Origin: Branchiostoma floridae | Lineage: Eukaryota > Chordata > Leptocardii > Amphioxiformes > Branchiostomatidae | Length of the DNA stretch: 57,273 nt | Reading direction: 5' to 3' | Assembly: GCF_000003815.2 (NCBI RefSeq) | Contig: NC_049987.1 | Span: forward strand, 20,000,614-20,057,886 | In this document: one piece after another, positions 44,201 to 54,433 of the stretch | Numbering within the stretch: the first letter of the stretch is position 1 | Layout of the letters: the number at the start of each line of letters is the position of its first letter | Notes under the pieces: generated by a model | What the model was told of the DNA's origin: nothing | Database searches by the model: none | What the model saw: only the letters and a program-made list of their open reading frames with translations | Position numbers and translations under genes: made by a program

Positions 44201-47200
44201 AAGTCCCTCGTTACATTTTCAAATTTATCCCTTTCGCGTCTTGAAAAGTGATACTTTTACGAGATTTTTATCACTGGTTCTTGATAAAACCTTTAGAAAA
44301 ATAAAGCTATGAATACCAGTGTCTATCCAGCAGATGGAGATGAAGGAGCGTTTTGAGGTGTTAATATTTAAAAATCATGTTGAACGCTGAGTATTGCACA
44401 AGAGTCATGGATGGAGTTCTGATAATGTCATGAGCGAAAATATAATTAGAGGAAAATAACTTTATAGAGAAATCATAAAAGTAAGTTACGTTATGTGTAT
44501 GGTTGTGTTTTGTTAGTGATTTCTAAAGCTCGATTGGAGAACAGCAGAGAGCTTCAAGATCAATGTCGGTGTTTCTTTCATAATATAGTGTAAGTCTGTC
44601 AGAATATACTATTTGCTACGAGTTTCTGCCATTCTTGAATTCAAGGGGCATTTATGCCACGCACGAAGTTTTAAAAAAAGGAGCTGAAATAAATCACGAC
44701 ATTTTCCTTGCGATGGTTTTAATTCTCCTTGCACCTTTAGAGGATTGGAGAAGCGAGAAAAGAGGATCTCCCCCCGGTTCCAAAGCCCTCCAGCGCTGAA
44801 TAAAACTTTGATTAAAAGCCGGAGGGAGTGTAGAGATTTATGGAAGCGCCCGGATGCCGTCCTGTAGTCATAAATAAAGATTTTCTCTCCCTTCTCTCTT
44901 CGCGCATCTTTTGACCTTCATAGTCCGTGCAATCTGTATGGCATAAATATTCCCGAGGAAGAAAGGAATTGCACCAGGAGTAAAGGAATAAACCGTTTGA
45001 ACAAAATCCAAATGTGTTTTTATGATAAATCCGACTAAATTATATATCTCACCCAAGGCATTATATGCAAGGTGTTTAGAAGCCTTCTGAGTGGTTTATA
45101 CATGTATATCCGTGAAAAGTTTCATCGGGTTAGTAAATGAATTTAACATAATTTACTTTCGTATGGACCCTCTTAAACTATTCTGCAAAATGTTTTAACG
45201 AATTGTCTGTCGACTTCAACAGTGTATCGACAGATTCTTTTGTTTAAGTGATCTTGCTATGTGAGAGAACATATTCTTGTCAATATACCATCAAAGGAGG
45301 TCAAGTTACATTTAAACTGGCATGGCAAGTTCAAACTTTTCTAATTAATACGAATCTTCTGCAGAAGAATGAAAGAGGGTGGTGTACCCAAGACGACTAT
45401 GTTCAAAGTTTATATACCGTTCTACCGTAAATGGTTTTCACAGGTTAGTAGATCTATTGTCTTAAATTCTTCTTTTTGCTTCACTTTTTTACTAAATTTA
45501 CGTCTGATGAAGACGACAGGTGGTTGTCGAAACGTTTACTGAATGATTCAAGAAGGTTGTGTAACGAAGATCATTAAGAAGACTTCGCTCAATTCTATAT
45601 ACCGTTCTGTTTGCCAGATCTATTGAGGGTATCCGTGTCACAGTGTGGTAATATAAGACGATGAATAGTTTGCGCACGTATATTCCGCTGAAGAAGCCTC
45701 AGAGATCAATGCTATCTCTTTACTGAGTTGTAAATCACTGACGATGTTGCGGGCGGCGCATTGGTGACTTCCTGACCTTTGGCGTGTAAAGGGCATGTAT
45801 TCGGGCCATTCATTTTTATGGTCAATTCCCTTACCGAGAGGACTTCGGAATGGAACGAGATATAAGTAACCACGGCATACTTATTGCAGTTTACATTACA
45901 GGAACACGTAAAAAAAAATCTATGTACACTTAAATTGTGCTGTTGATGAGGCTGTGTCAATGATTATCTTTCATAGTAAGGATGTAAATAGTTACTTTGT
46001 TCTTTCGACAAATGATTTTCGAACATGTTTCAGATATATTAATATGTGATAAAATATTGCCAATACTTACCTGCGATTGTAATGGTTTATAATAAATTTA
46101 AAGAATGAATACCAGAAGAAAGTACTATCTAACCCACTCTTGCTCCATAATCGTCCTGAATGTACTTAAACAGTATCGATGCAATCATATCTGGTAACCC
46201 AAAGTAGTGTACAGGGTTGGTTAGAGGGTCCAAACAAGGGAAAAGACGCCAATATTTCATAACTGTTAGCCTTGCTTGAGATAGCATTGATCGGTTTCTT
46301 TTGGGAACCTTCAAAATATCAATATCTCTCTTGCAGCTACAGATCTTTGACTAACTTCAACTTTATTACAATCAATACTGGAAAAGGAACGGAGTTGCAG
46401 ATGACATTCAGCCAATACCAAACCCCGAAAATGATTATTCTTGAACTTTATCTAAGTCTATTTTGAACTGTTTTTGAACTTGAAACTGTGTCTTGTTTTT
46501 CTGTTACACATTATTTGTCCTAGTATAATCTCTTGTCAATTTTAGTATTTGACTGACTAGCAGTAATAGTACTAGTAATTGTATCGATCAATGCAAACCG
46601 GTATTTATTTATGGACAAATTTTCCCTTTCTACATTTTACGATGGATCAAACATGCCTACAAGATCACAAAAGAGCTAAATGCAAGCCACATATATAAAA
46701 CAGCCAACTTTATGTATGTATACTTTTATAAGTAAAATCATTGTTGATCTGTTTAGTATTTCTCATGAGAAACAAAATGGCCTGCGACTGTGGTACATGT
46801 ATCTTGTAAATAACCAAGCAAGAGAATGCAAAGCTGTAGAGAAAGGTAGGAAGTCAAAGGAAATTGCCTGAGGAAAAGATCATGGACACAGATGACAACC
46901 ATGTCGCTGAAGGAAATGACTCTAGAATGAAATGTATAATACGTTTAGCATAAACGTTTAACTCCTTTGAGCCGTGTGTGTTGTATGGCGTCTGTCACTA
47001 ATCAGACCAAGGAGGTTGAACCTCCTTGATCAGACCGTCTTCTAAAAGATTTCTAATTTGCCTACATCGACGTCGTCCATATATTGCAAATTTAAAATCA
47101 CAACTTACTTAGTATGTTAAAACTATATGGAGAGAAAAGTTGGCCATTCTATCAGGTAGAATAGCGTGTAATATGATAATATATATATTAGGATCAGCAA

Positions 47201-49738
47201 TCATCAGGAGCAATCAGCATGAAGTGATAATTTTATTCAAACTGGTTAGAAAATGGTAGTCTTAAGCTTTTAGCGGAACGTTTCGATTATTCTGGTGTAT
47301 TAGGAGATAATTATCTCAATAAAGCGCATTGTCGAGTTAAACTTACTTCGAAGAACGAGTTTAGACACTTCATACAGAATGTTCGGGTAGAAATTTCGCA
47401 GCTATACGGAAGATAAAACCAGTAAGAAACAAATGTATGAATGTCACTGCCCCCTTTGATTCTTTCATTTTCACACCACTGCACAGACAGATTGCAAAGA
47501 ACATTGGACATTTGATGGCGGTGATGGAAATAAGACATGCAAGGAAGAGTCAGCCAAATATCGGTTTTCTACCGTGGCGACAAATTGTACTTTAACGATG
47601 GCTTCAGGTTTACTACAGTAACTACATTTTTGTTTGATTTTCTGATTGCATACTCAATAATATTACATATCTGACATTAACACAATCAATAGCATAAAGC
47701 TTCTGTGCAGAAAACGAAGTCACTTATAGATAATTTTGGTTACGTAGGCAATATCCCACGCAATTATTACCCTATGTAAAAGACATTTGCGTTAATTATG
47801 ATGTACTAGATTTTGATTGCGATTGCATTTCTTTCGGGCCGCCACGAAGGCCTAATCACTTTTCCATTGGGTGGATTCCATTATGAAATTAGACCAAATC
47901 TGCATCAGCGCCGTCAGGCAATGTGCACGTGTGCAGGAACTGTGAATGCGCTTTAAGCTTGCGTTCTTTGATTAATTTCTTGTTTCTCTGGAGACGCTTT
48001 TAACTCCATTAACCTGCCATATGTACGATTCCGGTAGGTTGAACATCTTCAGACGTTCTTTCAGCGGGAGGAAATAAGGCAAGAAACCTCAGGATAAATC
48101 ATGTGATGCCTCATCCATCTTGCACCTGTCCACAGTAGGTTTAAGAAAACAGTTCCCCACGCACAAAACCCGTCAGGATTCAGCTGTTAATCCCTTTAAA
48201 GATACTGAACCGCTACAAGGTGATCCGTCTTGCTTATCCGTACTGAGAGCCGTTAATTAACGGTGAGGAGATCATAATCTGGAGGCGTAGCCAATCTAGT
48301 TATCGCTAATTTGTTTATCTGTACAAAACACGCTACCCTACAGCGAGAGATTGAATAAAAAGATGTACATTTATGAGATGGCTTTTTTTGCCTGCTGAAC
48401 TCCAAAAATCACATCTTTAAGCACACGTAAAAAACTGTACAAAACACGCCACCCTACTGCGATAGAAAAACGTAAAAAGATTATCACAACATTACTTCTT
48501 TTCCTGCTGAAAATCGAATCACACGTAAAGTATTTGTAAAGCATGCATATTGTGATTTAAAACGCAAGATTTGCGTATTGCACTATGCTGAAATACGGAA
48601 ATTTTATGTAGGCATGCACGTTGGCTATCAGGTGATACAGTCAGCATGGCTCCCGCACAGTTACTATTTTCAATTCGGGGCAATATCCAAAAACTCATAA
48701 CTTCATATCAGCACTAGTTCCGGTCGGATAGCCCTCGTACTGCGATGATGATTGCAAACCGGAGTGTAGTTGTTTGCGGTGGCCGGTTTTCATTTCTCGG
48801 GCCATTTCTTCCCGACAAACCCGCCAGAATCACCGTAATAACAACCTAAGATTAGGATCCTCTAGTACCCTTGGCAAATATCAGAAGAGTTGTTATGATC
48901 ATGAGTTTTTCTTTTCTCCGGTGTACGATGGAATCCTATTGACGACGAGGCGTTTGTGTTACATGGATATGTGAGTGGTTAGCGAATATCTTACATGTGC
49001 ATGAATGATACAGTTGCGTTATTTCTTATAAAACAGAAGCCGAAAGAAAGTTTTTGTTACGATGAGATTTTGTTTCCAAACTGAATAGCGTTGCCATTGA
49101 CCATATATTTTGAATAGAAATATAAATTTTTAAAATAGAATTTGAGATGTTAAACTACGTAAAAGTCTACTGGAAAGAAAGCTTGAAATGAATGGAAAAC
49201 AGTAGCTTACTTGATTTTCCACTTCCTATGACAGTACATAGTGAAAGAGGCATTTTACTTTACATTGTACACAATTCTTATTTAGATTCCCGCTTCCCAT
49301 TGACACATCTGGGAGAGCCATTTGGACATTTCATGAACTCACAGATGCCTGTGCTAAGTATCATTACAATGTTTAAAACTGTTCGATAGATAGAAATTCC
49401 AAAACCTGGGCGACTGATCTGGCCGGTCAGTGCCATGTTTAACATAGATCTTTGCATCAGTAAATAAAACCTGTTCATTTTCCAAAACATTAAATCAAAG
49501 GATACATTTTAAATGGCATTTACATTTTGGTAGAGAATGCTAAGAGCAATGCGTACGAACGAGAGATTTACAGGCAAAATTGTTTTATAACTCAACGACG
49601 GTGTACAACTCACCGATACATTTCCAATGGCATTTACAGTAGTAGAGAATGCAAACGACATGTTAAATGGTTGTATAACTCACCGACTGAGATTGAAGCC
49701 AACATCACAAGACACCAGAAGGTGACGGGCGCTTCCAT
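35077..49738 (-). CDS. IgSF gene D: complete Kirrel/nephrin-like receptor, paralogue of gene A
   Basis: Eleven exons join in frame to 697 residues plus stop: 49738-49684, 41703-41401, 41200-41037, 40505-40364, 39823-39676, 39258-39143, 38441-38187, 37862-37425, 36748-36569, 36068-35956, 35256-35077. Seen: signal peptide (MEAPVTFWCLVMLASISVVS), five Ig domains in the same order as gene A, a membrane helix (TTVTVVLLVVLIVIGVVLA) and a tail with NDSGIEDL, PRPPP, LPPY, PPEPPP and C-terminal GCEIV. Likely a surface adhesion or recognition receptor, as for gene A (family knowledge plus inference). The first intron is 7,980 nt. Differences from A: D5 and the membrane segment share an exon, one D2 intron is shifted, and the last exon has a minisatellite. 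Lies opposite A, tail to tail with the ABM gene. Confidence 0.89.
35119..35195. repeat. In-frame 24-bp coding minisatellite
   Basis: Three tandem copies of AGCTGTTGTGCTGTTCCGGT plus TGGC, two of them identical and one with two changes, and a partial fourth. Encodes TAANRNST on the minus strand. Confidence 0.92.
35956..36068 (-). CDS. Gene D exon 10: cytoplasmic LPPY segment
   Basis: 113 nt, phase 1 to 0, same length as in gene A. LVHSATLPPYATVERQRPEG with an acidic/Gln end (TQADIEWQLT). Confidence 0.87.
36569..36748 (-). CDS. Gene D exon 9: cytoplasmic proline-rich segment
   Basis: 180 nt, phase 1 to 1, acceptor CATCACAG, donor G|GTAGAA. GTNDSGIEDL, DGTLKPRPPPRADK and SVGLSYSG parallel gene A. 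Confidence 0.88.
37425..37862 (-). CDS. Gene D exon 8: Ig domain D5 fused to membrane segment
   Basis: 438 nt, phase 1 to 1. Cys in RLVCDVIADP, second Cys in REGTYECRASNMFG, then directly SEPPLGAIIATTV and the membrane helix. Gene A has an intron between these parts. Confidence 0.9.
38187..38441 (-). CDS. Gene D exon 7: Ig domain D4
   Basis: 255 nt, phase 1 to 1, same as gene A. WRRKDTSLYWENPLRFHRVR is unchanged between the paralogues. Confidence 0.91.
39143..39258 (-). CDS. Gene D exon 6: second half of Ig domain D3
   Basis: 116 nt, phase 2 to 1, same as gene A. Contains LTRQDSGVYQCTADNG and ends ATVDVL with donor T|GTAAGT. Confidence 0.87.
39676..39823 (-). CDS. Gene D exon 5: first half of Ig domain D3
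   Basis: 148 nt, phase 1 to 2, same length as in gene A. Contains NLTCAVDSNPAAVVKWKK. Confidence 0.87.
40092..40331. mobile_element. MITE copy 2
   Basis: Bounded by inverted GTGCCCTCTTACTGCACTTG and CAAGTGCAGTGAGAGGGCAC. The interior is the reverse of the element at 8330-8576. It lies in the intron between D2 and D3 of gene D. Confidence 0.8.
40364..40505 (-). CDS. Gene D exon 4: second half of Ig domain D2
   Basis: 142 nt, phase 0 to 1, acceptor TTTGCTTCAG, donor T|GTACGT. Contains KLVFTKVSKWDHGSNFTC and ADQGYPG. Confidence 0.88.
41037..41200 (-). CDS. Gene D exon 3: first half of Ig domain D2
   Basis: 164 nt, phase 1 to 0, donor AAG|GTAATG. Contains LHLTCRSVGGSPLPQLKWYN, then TKLYSDVTVIYNK, which in gene A lies partly in the next exon. 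Confidence 0.88.
41401..41703 (-). CDS. Gene D exon 2: Ig domain D1
   Basis: 303 nt, phase 1 to 1, acceptor TTTCTGTAG, donor G|GTATGT. Cys in ILKCSF, Trp in VTWVAV, RRHRVVGDYKRGEYNLVI and DGGEYRC. Confidence 0.9.
45504..45533 (+). other. Hammerhead-like core / Penelope-type tail motif
   Basis: CTGATGA, a 6-bp stem (GACGAC with GTTGTC), then GAAAC. This order is the catalytic core pattern of hammerhead ribozymes carried by Penelope-like retroelements. Stems I and III are not evident, so activity is doubtful. Confidence 0.4.
47008..47028. repeat. Perfect 10-bp hairpin
   Basis: CAAGGAGGTT and AACCTCCTTG separated by one base. The same arm sequence recurs in the hairpin at 52451-52480. Confidence 0.85.
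49684..49738 (-). CDS. Gene D exon 1: signal peptide
   Basis: 55 nt, ends G|GTGAGT in phase 1. Encodes MEAPVTFWCLVMLASISV, a clean signal peptide, and joins the phase-1 D1 exon 8 kb away. Chosen because it is the only upstream ATG frame with a hydrophobic core and a matching donor. Confidence 0.82.
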
Positions 49739-50023
49739 CTTGTCCCAGCCTCACGAACACTTTCCCCTCTCCAGTAGCTAAACAAGCGTAGACCAATAGC
49801 GCGCACGCGTCAGACAGTACCGTTCAACTCAAGACACAAATTGGGCATGTCGTGATGATGTCTCCCCGGATGAGTGGAACATACCATCCGATAGGAGCTG
49901 GGGAACTCCCACAGATCGATACGGCAGAGGTGGTGATAAATTGGGGTTATTTGGAGCCAGAAGCTGAGGTTGTCCTGACGTAGATTGGGGTCGGGTTGGT
50001 GGTGGTTGTTTTGCAGGCTGTAA

Positions 50024-50632
50024 AGATGTGATGAGTGAGTCGCACTGATTGTGTGGGATGTAAAGATGGGATGAGTGAGGCGCACTGATTGTGTGGGATG
50101 TAAAGATGGGATGAGTGAGTCGCACTGATTGTGTGGGATGTAAAGATGGGATGAGTGAGGCGCACTGATTGTGTGGGAGGTAAAGATGTGATGAGTGAGT
50201 CGCACTGATTGTGTGGGATGTAAAGATACACATGTGATGAGTGAGGGGCACTGATTGTGTGGGATGTAAAGATACACATGTGATGAGTGAGACTCACTGA
50301 TTGTGTGGGATGTAAATATGTAATGAGTGAGGCGCACTAATTGTGTGGGATGTAAAGATGGGATGAGTGAGGCGCACTGATTGTGTGGGATGTAAAGATG
50401 TGATGAGTGATGCGCACTGATTGTGTGGGATGTAAAGATGTGTTGAGTGAGGGGCACTGATTGTGTGGGATGTAAAGATGGGATGAGCGAGGTGCACTGA
50501 TTGTGTGGGATCTAAAGATGTGATGGGTGAGGAGTACTGATTGTGTGGGATATAAAGATGTGATGATTGAGGCGCACTGATTGTGTGGGATGTAAACATG
50601 TGGTGAGTGAGGCGCACTGATTGTGTAGGATG
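50024..50632. repeat. 40-bp minisatellite upstream of gene D
   Basis: About fifteen copies of a 40-bp unit (GGGATGTAAAGATGGGATGA, GTGAGGCGCACTGATTGTGT); two units carry an extra 6 bp (ACACAT). It starts about 290 bp upstream of the gene D start codon. The long minus-strand frames over it are by-products of the repeat. Confidence 0.95.
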
Positions 50633-51844
50633 GCCCTACCGTAGGTGCTTGGCCTCGCGTACATAGTAATAAAAGGGTGTCGGGGAAACTATATTGGAGA
50701 TCTCCAGCATAGCTTTTTAATATACAAATAAATCACATTCATATATGTCTTGATCATGGTGAATTTATTTTTCTTCCGTTGTAACCTATATTTCTAGACT
50801 TTTGAAAGCCACATGTAAAAAAAACAGCTGAATATAAAAAATGTTGATAAGGGAGTAGCAATAATATCCGAGGTTTGCACATTCAAGATGCCCTGGCGGC
50901 CTTACAGCCATACACCACCCCCACCCACCCTCATTACCAACACGAGAAGTGGAAGGTTTTTTTGGTCTGTATGTGCTTTTGTGTTTTTGTCTCTTAATAT
51001 TTGTGGTTCCACAAATTTTAACCTAATTTCGACATGGATCAAGGTCGATTGTCTGCAATGATTATGTACAGCAGATATATAATATTTACAACAATTTTTA
51101 TATAAATATAATAATATAAATAGATAATCAACGACAGATAGTGTGATCATTTATTTCAAGGTAATATCGAGTCTACTTTAAATTCGTTGCAAAAAGGCTT
51201 TGAATGCTGTAATGGCATGCGTGCTTTTTTTTCAAGTTTCCTATTTCACATCACTGACCCTGAATATGAAATTGAGACGTGTGCATTTATAACCGTTGCC
51301 CAGCACTTAAATGTCAAGCGAACCGCTGATACGAATCCAAGATGCATCTCTGAGGTGCAATACGACGTATAAACATGTAAGTAAGGTCCTTACGAAGGGC
51401 CAAACTGTTGCAAACTAATAGCCCCAAATCATGAATCCAAGTCCATGCGCCCATATCGCAGTCGTGAAGTTGCTGATTTGCCCTTGTGTGCCACAAAGAT
51501 ACCACAAGGGGAGATTGAAATATTCACTTTTTATTTCCCGTAACATCTGTTAAAGCATCTTTCTTGGTTCATAAAATCATATCGATCCTGAATGCCGTTA
51601 CATGGTTATTAATGTTCGGGGGGAAATGAAATCAGTAGGGACGCTGGTCTGTCATAACTAACTTGAAACAAAAAAACTGTATCGATTCAATCATGGGTAA
51701 TGTGGTTGCAGTATAAATTGTAATTTGATATAGAATGTAATATCATCATTTTTAGTAAATCAAAGGGCAATTCATTGTTACGCATCTGAGAACATCTAGG
51801 ACCACCAATTGATCTGGCATATACGGAAAGTGTGCCATTGTATG

Positions 51845-52025
51845 TATCATAGTTACCTCCATGAAATGTCATGGAATGGAGGTTATATTTTCTGTTATGT
51901 GTCTCTGTCTGTGTAGATGATTACTCAAGAACGGCTGGATGGATTGGTTTCATACTTGTTGTGTTGGTGGGGTGTGATAAAAGCTCGAATCGATGAGATT
52001 TTGGGAGCCGTATATATAAAAATCG
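51845..52025 (+). repeat. Dispersed GGAGGTT-type element
   Basis: Contains ATGGAGGTTATATTTT, GTCTCTGTCTGTGT and AAGAACGGCTGGATGGATTG followed by TTTTGGGAGCCG, a non-autonomous repeat pattern common in marine invertebrate genomes. One degraded copy. Confidence 0.5.
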
Positions 52026-52450
52026 TCAACAATTTCTATGTCAAGACAACGAATATGGAATGAGTGCTTACAGGGGTATCGTTGCACGTCTGTTTATAAT
52101 GAAGATTCCTTAAATCATAATATTTTCATTTATAAAATTCTCAAATGTAACATTTGTTGAAACAGCTGAATTTTGTATCTTATAGCTCACCTTTATATGA
52201 ATTCCCCATGCTTGTCCACACTAGGAAGATAGGTTGCTTATGAAAAAAAAACTTATTCAGTAGAAACTTGTGTCTGAAGAATTGTAGGTATGAAGCAACA
52301 ACATAAAGTAGTGAGTGAAATACAAGAAAGCTGAACAGCGAGTACAAACGAAGCCAAGCAACAAACCGGAACGAACTCACGAGCGAACCAAGCGAGGAAG
52401 ACAAACAGAATAACCAAGAAACCGGCCAAACAACCGACCATATACCCAAC

Positions 52451-52480
52451 CAAGGAGGTTAAAAATTTTTAACATCCTTG
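52451..52480. repeat. 15-bp hairpin CAAGGAGGTTAAAAA
   Basis: Arms CAAGGAGGTTAAAAA and TTTTTAACATCCTTG pair with one mismatch and no loop; shares its outer ten bases with the hairpin at 47008. Confidence 0.85.
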
Positions 52481-52740
52481 ACCCAACCAAACAACCTATT
52501 CAAAACAGAAAATTTCTGAGACAGATTGTTGACATTTCTTTCAAGCGTTCAAACGGGTCAAACGTTCTGAACGCAGCATTTTTGTCAAGTCAAGTTTACG
52601 GCCTAAGAATTTTTTTCCGTGTTCGATATCCAGCCAAGTTATCGGCGGAAAATTACCGTCCCGACAACATCGGTGCTTTACCGCACTTAGATCGCTGCGT
52701 TTTTAACCCTCGTGTCCGTACCACCGCGGCACTCACAAGA

Positions 52741-52968
52741 ACGATCGTTTAAACACGACCGGACCTTTCACTGCGACCGAGCGTTAACACACGACCGATC
52801 GTTAGAAGACGATCGGGCCTGTCACTGCGACCGATCGTTAACGCACGACTGAGTCTTACACCACGACCGGGCCTTACATCACGACCGGGCCTTACATCAC
52901 GACCGGGCGTTATCCATGATCGAGCCTTACACCACGACCGAGCGTTAAATCACGATCGGAGTTGCGGG
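52741..52968. repeat. 18-bp GC-rich tandem array
   Basis: About twelve variable copies of ACGACCGGGCCTTACATC; some have a GATCG variant (ACGATCGTT). GC-rich against an AT-rich background. Confidence 0.88.
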
Positions 52969-53161
52969 GCACAATTCACACCTGGTTATGAAATCAATTA
53001 ACACCTTTCACAACACCTTGTAAACAGGGATGTGTATTGGCCGCGGTAACACACAAATGGTAGACTAGTTAGGCATATTCTCATGTGGCAGACACGAGAA
53101 TAATGCAACAATCACCAAAATATTTTATGTTGAGCTTATCAAAATAAATTTTCATGATCAA

Positions 53162-53261
53162 NNNNNNNNNNNNNNNNNNNNNNNNNNNNNNNNNNNNNNN
53201 NNNNNNNNNNNNNNNNNNNNNNNNNNNNNNNNNNNNNNNNNNNNNNNNNNNNNNNNNNNNN
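53162..53261. other. Assembly gap, 100 N
   Basis: Exactly 100 N, the usual placeholder for a gap of unknown size. Confidence 0.95.
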
Positions 53262-53499
53262 CAAGTTTACTGTTAAATGGAATTTACTAGTCTATTACCG
53301 TAAGTAGAAATATCGTGGTGACACACTAGAACGATGTCTCAAGAAACCGGGATATCACAATTTTGTTAACCTTAGCGTGTTACAAAAGTATAAGTATAAA
53401 GGCCATCGACCTAACTTTCGATATATTCAATATACAACATGCATTAGTTTAAAATACACAATAACGTACCGCTATCAGGCACCACACCTATGTATCAAA

Positions 53500-53682
53500 T
53501 GTAATCTTCAGACATAACCTTGAATGTCATAGCTATTCATGTAGATTATTGGTTGTATACTGTTGTAGATAGTTTGTAGTTGTTAATAATGTTACTTGCC
53601 ATACTTTGTACCTGATGCAATCGTTTTGCAATAAATTTGACTTGACTTGTAATCTTCAGACATAACCTTGTCATAGCTATTT
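53500..53682 (+). mobile_element. 3'-end LINE insertion with target-site duplication
   Basis: About 109 bp ending TTGCAATAAATTTGACTTGA is flanked by direct repeats (53500-53538 and 53648-53682, TGTAATCTTCAGACATAACC with TCATAGCTATT; the left copy has 3 extra bases). This is the signature of target-primed insertion of a truncated LINE. Confidence 0.75.
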
Positions 53683-53984
53683 ATAGAAAAAATGGTCAAG
53701 CGATAACAAAAGGCTAGAGACAGTTGTGGCAGAAGATGTGATGTTTATTAACCTTTATTAACATTGGTCAACAGACAGTGACAGATTTTTAAAAGGTTCA
53801 GAAATGTTATGAATGCAAGCATATACAGACGGTTTCTCGGTTCAACATGTACTTTATTCTTCAATATAGAGGCTATAACATTCCTGACACAACATCGATT
53901 TTGGTGTTTACGCCTCTTATTCTCACTCAGCGCTTATGTTTATGCTCACAGAACTGTTTATGCAGAGAAAAGAATATAAATAAA

Positions 53985-54433
53985 TATTCTTTATTGCAAA
54001 TTCATGCCCGAGGGCTAATTGCATACAGAGTAAAGTAGTAGTGGTATACATAAACATAGACATACTTAACAAAGAAGGGAAATGATAATCATAGATAAAT
54101 CAAAAGGGAATAACGTCTAAACTAAATCAATTTCTACTTAAGCTATTTAATGGGTTTGACCTCTTTTCCGTATGCAGTGGAAGATGAATTGTCCAACATT
54201 TTCATATATAAAGGGGTTGGACGACTTAAGCAAGAAGATGGATTTTTGTTGGTCGGTAACATTATAAAAGCTTGGGAAATTTTTGTAGATTTTAAGGAAA
54301 AGTTTGTTTCTTTCGGAACTGTAATGTGAACATTGACAAATGAAATGCATTTCATCTTCCACTGCTTTCTCTGAACAGTATTTACATGTTCTCTCGTCAA
54401 CGGACAGTTTTTTGTACCTGCCCCTCTCTATTT
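53985..54433 (-). pseudogene. LINE reverse transcriptase C-terminal part and 3' tail (frameshifted)
   Basis: In a frame shifted from the RT core, reads KLSVDERTCKYCSEKAVEDE then MHFICQCSHYSSER, the Cys/His C-terminal segment of LINE reverse transcriptases, and ends GKRGQTH-like before a tail with CCCTCGGGCATGAATTTGCA and AATAAA. Stop codons near 54425-54433 separate it from the core. Confidence 0.75.

Larger units (their letters stand above)
41704..49683. other. Long first intron of gene D, no gene seen
   Basis: About 8 kb without coding frames. Segments near 44700-44900 and 47850-48310 are less AT-rich and hold clustered TCF-like (CTTTGATTA), homeodomain-like (TTAATTAA, TTAATCC) and E-box (CACCTG) sequences, so they are enhancer candidates. 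A hairpin lies at 47008-47028 and a hammerhead-like motif at 45504. Confidence 0.5.

Noticed and set aside
49810-50457. 215-codon minus-strand frame rich in HPTQSVRLTH-like repeats
   Set aside because: It is the 40-bp minisatellite read in frame. Other frames are equally open (the unit shifts frame every copy), and there is no splice or domain context.
52741-52968. CRISPR-like spacing of repeats
   Set aside because: Units are contiguous with no unique spacers, and the genome is animal.
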